DNA of 64,000 bases from Candidatus Hydrogenedentota bacterium (GTDB lineage: Bacteria; Hydrogenedentota; Hydrogenedentia; Hydrogenedentales; JAEUWI01), in NCBI GenBank assembly GCA_016791475.1, contig JAEUWI010000032.1:23047-87046 (forward strand), read 5' to 3'. Position numbers and translations under genes: made by a program. Numbering within the stretch: the stretch's first letter is position 1; every line of letters begins with the position of its first letter. Of the stretch, positions 8,864-14,845 are shown one piece after another. A model generated the notes under the pieces. It made no database searches and was not told the DNA's origin. It saw only the letters and a list, made by a program, of their open reading frames with translations.

Positions 8864-9235
8864 ATGGAGCATCCGGCAAAAGAATTTGGTACTTGGCTCA
8901 AGTCCAAACGACAAGAAAGGCGAATTGTACTTCGAGTATTCGCTGGCAGAATAGGCATGTATCCAGCGGAATACGCCGAAGTAGAAGCAGGGATCGTGCG
9001 TTGGCTGACAGCCGACCACGAAATCGCTATTCAGGAGGTCCTCGCGCTTTCTGAGAAGGAATTCGACCCCTTTCACCAGCTTCTGGAAATTGCTCGCACT
9101 GCGGAGCCGTTGGAGTTTTCCGATGTTTTCACGCGCGAACAGCTCGCCCCGGTGCGAACGCGGAACAACGGCGAACAGTTGAGCGAAGCCAGTCATGCCG
9201 CCATCCTTGACGCTGTTTTTTCGCCGTTGAAATGA
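8864..9235 (+). CDS. HTH (XRE-like) protein paired with an ImmA-type peptidase
   Basis: About 123 residues from ATG 8864 (MEHPAKEFGTWLKSKRQERR). The N-terminal 60 residues have the layout of an XRE/Cro helix-turn-helix: FGTWLKSKRQERRIVLRVFA, then GRIGMYPAEYAEVEAG, then ALSEKEFDPFHQLL. The C-terminal part is not recognised. The stop overlaps the next gene's start by four bases (ATGA). By analogy with ImmR/ImmA and other XRE-COG2856 pairs it is probably a repressor or antitoxin whose activity is set by its partner. An upstream GTG at 8840 is in frame but has no support. Base composition is lower in GC than in the flanking genes, which hints at acquisition. Confidence 0.7.
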   Translation: MEHPAKEFGTWLKSKRQERRIVLRVFAGRIGMYPAEYAEVEAGIVRWLTADHEIAIQEVLALSEKEFDPFHQLLEIARTAEPLEFSDVFTREQLAPVRTRNNGEQLSEASHAAILDAVFSPLK

Positions 9236-9804
9236 CCTACCACTATCAGCGCAAAGGAATTGCAAAGCTCAAGGCGATTGCGACTTCCGTTCTTGATCGC
9301 TTTCCTGATCGACGTATCGGGCGAGCCATCGACATAGAGGGAATTATCGAAGATCTCGGCGTCGATATTCTTCCCCGCCAAGGCTTCAGGCGCTACGCAG
9401 AAGGATATCTCGCCGCCGATCCCAGAATCATTGTGGTTGATGAGCGTATTTTCACCTATCTCCCAAGAGCCCGATTCACACTGGCGGAAGAAATTTGCCA
9501 CCTGATTTTGGAGTATGAACTTTGGAACAACAAAGAGCTACCCTTGGGCGGTTCCTGCCACGAGCTCACCGAGGAACAGCACTATGCGGTTGAGCGAGAT
9601 GCGAAAACTCTTGCGGCCATGATATTGATGCCCGATCAGGAATTCGAAAGTGTCTTTCGCGACAAAGTACGCGAACTCCATGCTGTGGGAGTAAAGGGAA
9701 GCAAAGCGCTGTCAATCGCCCGAAATCATGCCGCGGAAGAATTTCAGGTGAGTCCCATGACGGCTGGGTACAAAGCGCTGGATCTGAAGCTCGTGCAGGA
9801 ATAG
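9232..9804 (+). CDS. ImmA/IrrE-family (COG2856) putative metallopeptidase with altered HExxH motif
   Basis: 190 residues. The order of motifs fits ImmA/IrrE: DERIFTYLPRARFTLAEEICHLIL for the active-site helix, and AVERDAKTLAAMILMPDQEF for the glutamate-containing helix ending in the family LMP motif. The zinc motif reads EEICH (E86-E87-I88-C89-H90) rather than HExxH, so the first histidine ligand is replaced by glutamate. The family cleaves a partner XRE repressor; whether this copy is active, uses Glu as a ligand, or is regulatory only cannot be told. It is translationally coupled to the upstream HTH gene and converges on the psp operon. Confidence 0.8.
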   Translation: MTYHYQRKGIAKLKAIATSVLDRFPDRRIGRAIDIEGIIEDLGVDILPRQGFRRYAEGYLAADPRIIVVDERIFTYLPRARFTLAEEICHLILEYELWNNKELPLGGSCHELTEEQHYAVERDAKTLAAMILMPDQEFESVFRDKVRELHAVGVKGSKALSIARNHAAEEFQVSPMTAGYKALDLKLVQE

Positions 9805-9870
9805 CGCACCGTTCTCAGAAGCAACCTTAACTCGTCACAATCCCATTGCGTTTGAGTTGCATGACTACGC

Positions 9871-9909
9871 AAAAACACCCGCGCCACCGTGGGAGCGCGG
9901 TGACGCGGG
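9871..9909 (-). terminator. Terminator at the end of the psp operon
   Basis: On the minus strand a 12-bp stem (9909-9898 with 9889-9878, one G-T pair) encloses an 8-nt loop and is followed by TGTTTTTGCG. It lies about 60 bp after the last psp-cluster gene. Confidence 0.7.
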
Positions 9910-9969
9910 CGGGAAGGAGCGGGCGCCACCCGAGGAGAGTAGGTGACCGCCCGTGGAAGTGCGGGGGTG

Positions 9970-10200
9970 TCAATAGAGCGCGCGCATAATCATCATCACG
10001 CCGAGAAAGCCCACCGGGATGCCAATGAGCGCGCCCGCGATGGTCAGGCATAGGATAATCCCCACCACCATCAGGAAGGCCCCGGCGAAGAGGGTTGCGG
10101 AGATTCCCAGGCGCTGCTCGAAGAGCGAGGCGAAGCGCCACGCGCCCGTGAAGGGCCGGAAATACCAGGCGGGGCCTTTTCTCCGAATACTCTGGGGCAT
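9970..10200 (-). CDS. Small two-helix membrane protein at the end of the psp operon
   Basis: 76 residues: a basic, aromatic N-terminus (MPQSIRRKGPAWYFRPF), then two hydrophobic stretches, roughly residues 33-52 and 54-73, separated by a short turn near GALIGIP. AAGGA lies eight bases before the ATG. It is the last gene before the terminator and runs in the same direction as the psp genes, so it is probably part of the envelope-stress response. No named family is recognised. A PspD- or PspG-like role would be guesswork. Confidence 0.65.
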   Translation of the reverse strand: MPQSIRRKGPAWYFRPFTGAWRFASLFEQRLGISATLFAGAFLMVVGIILCLTIAGALIGIPVGFLGVMMIMRALY

Positions 10201-10313
10201 GAATTGTTCCTTCTTCAGTGACTCGTATCTGGGATCGTAGGGGTGAATGGGGCTGTTCGGGTCGCGTTCAGGTTTTACCCCCCTGCCCTCCCGTCCTCCT
10301 GCGGCGGGATTTC

Positions 10314-10400
10314 TTAACGCGTCAGCAACGCATGGAGGATCGTGATACAGGCAATCGCGGCCATGATGGCGAGGTGCGATCGGGAAACGTGCGGTTCCAT
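10314..10400 (-). CDS. 28-residue single-pass membrane microprotein in the psp operon
   Basis: A 29-codon frame starts nine bases after the pspC2 stop. It is preceded by TAGGAA at good spacing (six bases) and encodes a polar start (MEPHVSRSH) followed by one hydrophobic stretch (LAIMAAIACITILHALL) and a final Thr-Arg. Its position, ribosome-binding site and composition fit a real membrane microprotein. Phage-shock operons often carry very small membrane proteins, but no homology can be claimed. Coding status is inferred from context only. Confidence 0.5.
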   Translation of the reverse strand: MEPHVSRSHLAIMAAIACITILHALLTR

Positions 10401-10409
10401 GACGGGTTC

Positions 10410-10796
10410 CTACTCGTGGTTGTTCTTCAGCCGCTCATCCCAGTCAAAGTCGGGCGCGGTGACGATGTTTTCCATGCGCTGGATGCGCCGGTCCAGGTTG
10501 TCGAAGGTGTCCTTCAAGCGCTGGAGCGCCATGGTGCCGGAGGCGCTGTAGGAGCTATAGAACTCCGCGTCGCTCTGGGAGTCGAAGGGCACGATGGGCT
10601 CGTACTTCATGAGCAGCGCGGCGATGATGTAGCCGATGATGCCAGGCCAGAGGCCGGTGAACAGCGTGCCCACGAATACGATGATTCGCATGACGGTCAC
10701 GGAAAAGTCGAGATGCTCGGCCAGGCCCCGGCACACGCCAAATACGACGCCGCTGCGCGAGCGATAGGGTCCGCCGGTTCTGGGTGACTGGTTCAC
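10410..10796 (-). CDS. pspC: PspC-domain protein, second copy
   Basis: 128 residues from GTG 10796, chosen because GGGAGGA sits just upstream and the start overlaps the previous stop (TAGTG). The N-terminal PspC domain reads GPYRSRSGVVFGVCRGLAEH, then LDFSVTVMRIIVFVGTLFTG and a second hydrophobic part to MKYEPI. The C-terminus LDRRIQRMENIVTAPDFDWD matches the conserved tail of E. coli PspC (MERYVTSDTF). PspC is an inner-membrane protein that with PspB senses envelope stress and binds PspA. It has the same length as the paralogue at 11353-11739 and about half or more of its residues are identical by eye. Confidence 0.92.
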   Translation of the reverse strand: MNQSPRTGGPYRSRSGVVFGVCRGLAEHLDFSVTVMRIIVFVGTLFTGLWPGIIGYIIAALLMKYEPIVPFDSQSDAEFYSSYSASGTMALQRLKDTFDNLDRRIQRMENIVTAPDFDWDERLKNNHE

Positions 10797-10978
10797 TATC
10801 GTTCCTCCCCTGGGTTGTCCGGCGTGGAGGTGGGGCGTTCCGCCCTTTCCTCCAGCGCCTTGATGATGCGTTCGTTCTGGGTTTTCAACGTGTTGAGGTC
10901 GTCCCGCAATTGCTGCACGTGCCACAGCGTGGCGCCCAGCAGGCCCGTGAAGAGCAGGAAGCTGAAGAAATTCATCAT
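10796..10978 (-). CDS. Small membrane/coiled-coil protein of the psp operon
   Basis: 60 residues: a hydrophobic N-terminal helix (NFFSFLLFTGLLGATLWHV), then a heptad-like polar helix (QQLRDDLNTLKTQNERIIKALEERAE cut short here in description) and a proline-rich tail. This is the PspB layout of one membrane helix plus a cytoplasmic coiled coil, but the PspB signature LETILLD is absent. It overlaps the upstream pspB-like gene by four bases and the downstream pspC by one, so the three are translationally coupled, presumably at a fixed ratio. Exact function is unknown. Confidence 0.75.
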   Translation of the reverse strand: MMNFFSFLLFTGLLGATLWHVQQLRDDLNTLKTQNERIIKALEERAERPTSTPDNPGEER

Positions 10979-11205
10979 TGGTCCTTCCCTCGTCGGTCAA
11001 GCAGGATGGTTTCGAGTGATTCGATCCGCTCTTCCATTTTCTTCAGACCGTAGAAAATCTCCTGCATGATTTGCGATTCCTCATCGCTGAGCCGGCCGCG
11101 TCCGCGCGAGCCGAGCACCTTGCCAAGCAGGCTTGAGATGATAAAAAGACCGATGAGGATCGAGCCGAAAATAATGGCCACGATGAGTACGGCGGTGACG
11201 TCCAT
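10975..11205 (-). CDS. pspB: PspB-like phage shock protein
   Basis: 76 residues, like E. coli PspB (74). One N-terminal transmembrane helix (about residues 5-28) is followed by a basic hinge (GSRGRGRLSDEESQI) and a coiled coil ending EERIESLETILLD, which aligns with the RIQALESILD region of E. coli PspB. The known role is to act with PspC as a membrane sensor that titrates PspA away from PspF. AAGGAA precedes the ATG. It is the first gene of a coupled trio pspB-small-TM-pspC. Confidence 0.85.
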   Translation of the reverse strand: MDVTAVLIVAIIFGSILIGLFIISSLLGKVLGSRGRGRLSDEESQIMQEIFYGLKKMEERIESLETILLDRRGKDQ

Positions 11206-11250
11206 GGTAGGTTGGTTCCTTTTTACTGCTTATCTGAGCGAGTTTTCTGG

Positions 11251-11348
11251 CGGGAGCACGGACTTTCCAGTCCGTGTGGCGTGTGTCTTTGGCACACGAC
11301 GCGAGTAAGTCATCGATCCGCCCATGGGCGGAAAAACCCGCGCTCCCG
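11251..11348. repeat. Stem-loop cluster between pspC1 and pspB
   Basis: The segment is bounded by CGGGAGC (11251-11257) and its complement GCTCCCG (11342-11348). Inside are three smaller palindromes: CACGGACTTTCCAGTCCGTG, GTGTCTTTGGCACAC and CGCCCATGGGCG. It would fold into a multi-branched RNA in the psp transcript and may be a dispersed repeat or a processing/attenuation site. Confidence 0.55.
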
Positions 11349-11352
11349 TTTG

Positions 11353-11739
11353 TCAACCGTTGCGCAGGCGCTGATCCCAGTCGTAGTCGCGGGCGGTGAC
11401 GATGCTCTCCATCCGCTGGATGCGCTTGTCCAGGCTGTCGAACGTATCACGGAGCCGGCTGAGGGCCATGGGCCGCGAGGTGGTGTAGCTGTTGTAAAAT
11501 TCGGTCTCCCGATCATTCTGCAGCGCCAGCACGGGCTCCAGCTTCATGATGAAACCGGCCACGATATAGGCGATGCCCACGGGATAAAGCCCGGTGAAGA
11601 AGAAGGCGACCACCACAATGAAGCGCATGCCGATGACGGAAAAGTCGAAGTAGTCGGCCAGGCCGCGGCAAACGCCGAAGATGAGGCCATTGCGGCTGCG
11701 ATAAGGTCCGCTGTGATCGCGGTTGTAATGCTGGCTCAT
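11353..11739 (-). CDS. pspC: PspC-domain protein, first copy
   Basis: 128 residues from ATG 11739, chosen because AAAGGAGT lies seven bases upstream; in-frame codons further upstream lack this. It has the PspC core GPYRSRNGLIFGVCRGLADY followed by FDFSVIGMRFIVVVAFFFTG and a second hydrophobic stretch ending MKLEPV. The tail LDKRIQRMESIVTARDYDWD matches the other copy and the conserved PspC tail. It is an inner-membrane stress sensor partner of PspA/PspB. It follows a roughly 590-base gap holding two repeat elements, which may have been inserted into the operon. Confidence 0.92.
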   Translation of the reverse strand: MSQHYNRDHSGPYRSRNGLIFGVCRGLADYFDFSVIGMRFIVVVAFFFTGLYPVGIAYIVAGFIMKLEPVLALQNDRETEFYNSYTTSRPMALSRLRDTFDSLDKRIQRMESIVTARDYDWDQRLRNG

Positions 11740-11846
11740 GGTGGTGACTCCTTTTATGTGGATCGTGATAGTCGAGAACATTTTTCGGTCGTATATCTCG
11801 CGTGCAAGAATCGCGAGGTTTTCTCAATTCTTAGCCACGAAGTGGC

Positions 11847-12049
11847 GGCATATCGTAGCCCAGGGTGAAGCGAGGAACGAGCGGAACCCTGGGATCGTCG
11901 CCCCCATAGTATCAACCCCGGAGGGGTGGCACAGGTCGGGCGGAAATACGCATCTACACCTTCTATGCCGCCCCGCTGGGGCTCGTGAATTAAGGCCCAT
12001 AAACCCAGGGTTCGCTCGTACCTCGCTTCACCCTGGGCTACGATATGCC
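11847..12049. repeat. Long inverted-repeat element inside the psp operon
   Basis: A 29-bp arm at 11847-11875 is the exact reverse complement of 12021-12049. Pairing continues imperfectly inward to about 11893/12003, giving arms of nearly 47 bp. The 110-base interior holds smaller palindromes (ACCCCGGAGGGGT and GCCCCGCTGGGGC). A palindrome GCCACGAAGTGGC abuts it at 11834-11846. The right end (CTACGATATGCCG followed by CTACGG) recurs near 60130, so this is one member of a dispersed family. Confidence 0.7.
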
Positions 12050-12170
12050 GTCCCTACGGGACTAAGACTACCATGCACGAAGCAGGTCCGGTGCCGCCAT
12101 CGATGCGTTGACAGGCGACCTGTCGCATGCTCCAGTGAACTCTCACGCCTCCATCAACTCCGCAGACGAC

Positions 12171-12269
12171 GGGACAGCCACGCCCGAAGACGTCACGAAC
12201 ACGCACCCTGCGGCGCGTGTGGACGCGGCTTCCGAAGATCTTTGTAGTGTTCGTGGGCGCGTCAGTCCC
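12171..12269. repeat. REPIN-like element, copy (GGGACAGCCACGCCC type)
   Basis: A 99-bp unit starts GGGACAGCCACGCCC and ends GGGCGCGTCAGTCCC. The unit at 62596-62694 has the same ends, the same length and a shared internal GAAGAT-TTTGT stretch. It lies between pspC1 and the PspB-like gene and adds to the length of that intergenic gap (11740-12330), which has no convincing gene. Confidence 0.6.
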
Positions 12270-12330
12270 TGCGGATTCCGTGAACGTTTGTACTTGATTC
12301 AACTGTCCGTATCGCTGATGACTTGTGGGT

Positions 12331-12579
12331 TTAGAATCGGTGCGCGGTTTCGTGGGGCGGCGGCGAGGTTCGCCGGTACTCCGCCTGGTCCAGGAGGATG
12401 GTCTCCAGCGCTTCGATGCGCTTGCCCATCTTCTCCAGGCCGCGGTGCAGCTCTTGAATGATTTCGGTTTCTTCCTCGTTGTAGCGGTGGTCCTGCTTCC
12501 GCACGCCCGTCCGGGCCATGGCGTAAATCCAGAACATGCTGCCGAAGATGATGCAGAGTACGAACAGTTGCGTATTCAT
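12331..12579 (-). CDS. PspB-like protein
   Basis: 82 residues: an N-terminal transmembrane helix (about residues 3-20), basic hinge TGVRKQDHRYNEEETEIIQE, coiled coil with EKMGKRIEALETILLD, the PspB signature, and a polar tail ending near SPPPHETAHRF. AAGGAG lies eight bases before the ATG, and the gene follows the 164-residue PspB-like gene by 18 bp. It is probably a second membrane partner for PspC/PspA. It is shorter in the membrane part but otherwise like the copy at 10975-11205. Confidence 0.82.
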   Translation of the reverse strand: MNTQLFVLCIIFGSMFWIYAMARTGVRKQDHRYNEEETEIIQELHRGLEKMGKRIEALETILLDQAEYRRTSPPPHETAHRF

Positions 12580-12597
12580 CGAAGCGCTCCTTCCGGG

Positions 12598-13092
12598 CTA
12601 ACGCGCCGTGCGCGTGCGGTCGAGCAGTATAGTTTCCAGTGCTTCCATCCGCTGCGACAGATCCTGCGCGCGCCGGGCGAGTTCATGGACCAGGGCGGAT
12701 TCATCGGAGGGGGCGGCGCCTCTACCCCTTCGCATGGAACGAATGACGATGAAGATGATCGCGGGCATTCCGAAGAGAATGATTATCCCTACGAAGGGGC
12801 TTGCGGCATCAATCCACGAATCGTGAACATTGACCTGGACTTGTGCGGGTAGGCTCCAGTTCGCCGGGACACGATGGGGAACCATTGCCGGCGCATTGAA
12901 GGTGTCGTACACGCCCCGCTCAATCCCGCTCACCTCGGCAGTCCGGGCGGGCACTTCCTCGCCCGGCACGACATGGTGGCTGGCGGAGCGGCTGAATACC
13001 AGGGTGGCAACAATACTCATCACGCTCAGGCCGACAAGCCCGACTACGCCCAACACCGCCACACCGAGAGCGAATTTCAGAAATTTACCCAT
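12598..13092 (-). CDS. Two-helix membrane protein with a PspB-like C-terminal domain
   Basis: 164 residues. The first transmembrane helix covers about residues 8-31. A 65-residue probably periplasmic segment follows (VVPGEEVPARTAEVSGIERG and onward). A second helix (about 100-118, FVGIIILFGMPAIIFIVI) leads into a basic hinge (RSMRRGRGAAPSDESALVHE) and a coiled coil ending QRMEALETILLD, the PspB signature. It is thus a PspB domain with an added N-terminal helix and extracytoplasmic sensor-like region. AAGGAAAG precedes the ATG. It follows pspA directly on the same strand. The extra domain is not recognised. Confidence 0.8.
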   Translation of the reverse strand: MGKFLKFALGVAVLGVVGLVGLSVMSIVATLVFSRSASHHVVPGEEVPARTAEVSGIERGVYDTFNAPAMVPHRVPANWSLPAQVQVNVHDSWIDAASPFVGIIILFGMPAIIFIVIRSMRRGRGAAPSDESALVHELARRAQDLSQRMEALETILLDRTRTAR

Positions 13093-13187
13093 GACACTTT
13101 CCTTCCCGTTGCCAACTCCGCGTATCCCTCACACAACGCTGTGCGGGCGTCCGCCGGGCACTTCCAACCCGGGCGGACGCCGCTGCA

Positions 13188-13862
13188 CTACGCGGTCGTG
13201 GTTTCGCCGGACTTCCGGGCCTTCAGCGCCGCCAACTCCTTTTCGAGCTCCGTATCGGTTTCCAGGGCCTTGAATTCGTCGGCCAGGGACGCCTTGCGGC
13301 CATAGTTCACCAACTCGGCATCGGCTTCCATGCGGTCGATGCGCTGCTGGAAGTCGTCGAAGCGCTGGAGCGCGTCCGAAGTGTCGTAGCGGCGGATCTG
13401 CTGCTGCGCCTTTTTCTTCGTGTTGGCGTTCGTGTGGCGCTGCACCAGCACCCGCTGCTTTTCGCGCGCGGAGCCGAGCTTGTCTTCCAACTGCATGATA
13501 TCATTCTGGCACTGGGTGACGAGGTTTTTCGCCTGTTCCAGCTCTTCCTCCAGGGCTTCGGCGCGCTCCACGTGGCGGCGCTTCTCCAGGAGGGCTTCCC
13601 GGGCCAGATCTTCCCGGCCCTTGTCGATGGCGAGCTGGGCTTTGCCGTCCCAGCTTTTCGCCAGGTCGAGCACCGTTTCGATCTCGCGCTTGATCTTCTT
13701 TTTCGTGGCCATGCCGCTGGCGCAGTTGGCCTTGATCTCGATCAAGGTGTCTTCCATTTCGCGGATCATCATTTTCACCAGCTTTTCGGGATCTTCCGCC
13801 TTGTCGAGCATGGCGTTGATGTTCGAGCTGATGATGTCGCGTACCCGTGTGAAAATACCCAT
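13188..13862 (-). CDS. pspA: Phage shock protein A (PspA/IM30/ESCRT-III family)
   Basis: 224 residues (E. coli PspA has 222). Start ATG 13862 gives the classic MGIFTRVRDIISSNINAMLD, with AAAGGAG seven bases upstream. The body is continuous coiled coil: EDPEKLVKMMIREMEDTLIE is the family signature, later parts include LVTQCQNDIMQLEDKLGSAR and ALQRFDDFQQRIDRMEADAE. Known roles are membrane-damage repair by ESCRT-III-like assembly and inhibition of the PspF activator in unstressed cells. It lies 11 bp after the PilZ gene and heads the Psp set, downstream of a sigma-54 promoter. All family features are intact. Confidence 0.96.
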   Translation of the reverse strand: MGIFTRVRDIISSNINAMLDKAEDPEKLVKMMIREMEDTLIEIKANCASGMATKKKIKREIETVLDLAKSWDGKAQLAIDKGREDLAREALLEKRRHVERAEALEEELEQAKNLVTQCQNDIMQLEDKLGSAREKQRVLVQRHTNANTKKKAQQQIRRYDTSDALQRFDDFQQRIDRMEADAELVNYGRKASLADEFKALETDTELEKELAALKARKSGETTTA

Positions 13863-13873
13863 GACTGGCTCCT

Positions 13874-14299
13874 TTAGATAGCTTGAACCAGGGCGGTCAA
13901 GCGGGTGGGCAGTTCGGCGGGATTGAAGCCCGGCCACACTGCGTTTACTACTGAGTTGGGGTTGCTTTTATTCAACGCCAGGGCTTCGTACCCGAGGGTG
14001 GCGAAGCGCAGGGCGGATTCTGGACAGGTGCGTTGTACGGTAAGGCCCGCCTTGAAGAGGGGCGTGCCCGCGATGGGGCTGCACCAGGCGATGCGGGCCG
14101 GGATGCTCCAGTCGTCGCCTTCGGGCATCAACTGGATGAGGTGTCCGGGGCGAAGATAGCGACCGAGGCGGAGGGCCGCGCCGCACCGGCTGATGTTCAG
14201 CCAGTCGGCGCGCCCCGCTTCGCCGCAGCCCGATGCGTAGGCGAAGGACCCGGCGAGGGGCGTTCTCAACTCACGCATTTTGTGATTTATGGTGGCCAT
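13874..14299 (-). CDS. PilZ-domain protein, first gene of the psp operon
   Basis: 141 residues. The PilZ second motif is present as DWLNISRCGAALRL (N/DxSxxG), followed by the usual YLRPGHLIQLMP strand and RIAWCSPIAGTPLFKAGL, typical of PilZ barrels. The first c-di-GMP motif (RxxxR) is not canonical; RELR at residues 9-12 is the nearest match, so ligand binding is uncertain. It is 45 bp downstream of a consensus sigma-54 promoter and 11 bp upstream of pspA, so it must be co-expressed with the stress response. A PilZ gene in this position suggests second-messenger input to envelope stress, an inference. Confidence 0.75.
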   Translation of the reverse strand: MATINHKMRELRTPLAGSFAYASGCGEAGRADWLNISRCGAALRLGRYLRPGHLIQLMPEGDDWSIPARIAWCSPIAGTPLFKAGLTVQRTCPESALRFATLGYEALALNKSNPNSVVNAVWPGFNPAELPTRLTALVQAI

Positions 14300-14343
14300 G
14301 GGGTGCTTTCTATTGGCGCGTTGTGCGCTGATGCCAGGTGTAA

Positions 14344-14359
14344 TGCAACCGGCGTGCCA
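14344..14359 (-). promoter_or_regulatory. Sigma-54 promoter of the PilZ-psp operon
   Basis: Read on the minus strand the site is TGGCACG-CCGG-TTGCA, a complete match to the sigma-54 consensus TGGCACG-N4-TTGCW. Transcription would start near 14333, about 34 nt before the PilZ gene. E. coli pspA is likewise sigma-54/PspF dependent, and a PspF homologue is encoded at 62736-63773. Confidence 0.9.
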
Positions 14360-14411
14360 GTTGGGGTGGTTGGGGTAAGTGGTTTTGGATGAAGTGGTTA
14401 GGGTGAGGCGT

Positions 14412-14442
14412 GGGTGGCCTTGGGGTGTTGGGTGGTGGTGGG
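14412..14442 (+). other. Potential G-quadruplex in the psp upstream region
   Basis: Four G-runs (14412-14414, 14422-14425, 14430-14432, 14440-14442) are separated by loops of 7, 4 and 7 bases, which satisfies the usual G3+N1-7 rule. It sits 50-100 bp upstream of the sigma-54 promoter, where an enhancer-binding protein would normally bind. Confidence 0.35.
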
Positions 14443-14471
14443 TGTGGCTAGATTATGGCGGATTTCACCAT

Positions 14472-14757
14472 TTATGGGTCTTATGGGTCTTATGGGTCTT
14501 ATGGGTCGTATGGGTCGTATGGGTCGTATGAGTCGTATGAGTCGTATGGGTAGTGTGGGGAGTCTGGGGCGTGTGGCGCGTGCGGCGCGTGCGGCGCGTG
14601 TCGGGCGTGTGGGAAGTCTGGGCGGCCGAGCAGTTGTCCTTTGACCCATAGGACCCATAGGACCCATAGGACCCATAGGACCCATAGGACCCATAGGACC
14701 CATAGGACCCATAGGACCCATAGGACCCATAGGACCCATAAGACCCATACGACCCAT
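14472..14757. repeat. 9-bp tandem repeat arranged as a giant inverted repeat
   Basis: From 14472 the unit TATGGGTCT/TATGGGTCG repeats, degrades through TGTGGGG- and GCGGCGCGT-type 9-mers to about 14620, then runs as GACCCATAG units from 14643 to 14757, the complement of the first unit. The two halves could pair as a long cruciform. The unit is in frame with itself and yields meaningless Met-Gly-rich open frames. Related arrays occur at 30719-30890 and 63814-63864. Confidence 0.9.
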
Positions 14758-14775
14758 TCTTCCCCCCGGGGTCAG

Positions 14776-14804
14776 TTGTAATTGCTCCGTCGCCTTCCTA
14801 TACT
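14776..14804 (+). promoter_or_regulatory. Sigma-70 type promoter for the HEAT/sialidase gene
   Basis: TTGTAA (14776-14781) and TATACT (14799-14804) are 17 bases apart. The expected start near 14811 leaves a 35-nt leader before the ATG at 14846. Confidence 0.55.
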
Positions 14805-14845
14805 TTGGTTATAACAACCACAGCCCAGATTGGAGCAGCCGACCC

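Noticed and set aside
12054..12302. Short frames on both strands between pspC1 and the PspB-like gene
   Set aside because: They coincide with repeat elements and show no membrane or coiled-coil features like the real psp genes.
14472..14757. CRISPR-like array or collagen-like gene
   Set aside because: The period is 9 bp with no spacers, so it is not CRISPR; the Met-Gly-Pro and Met-Gly-Leu frames are only the repeat read through and have no start signal.
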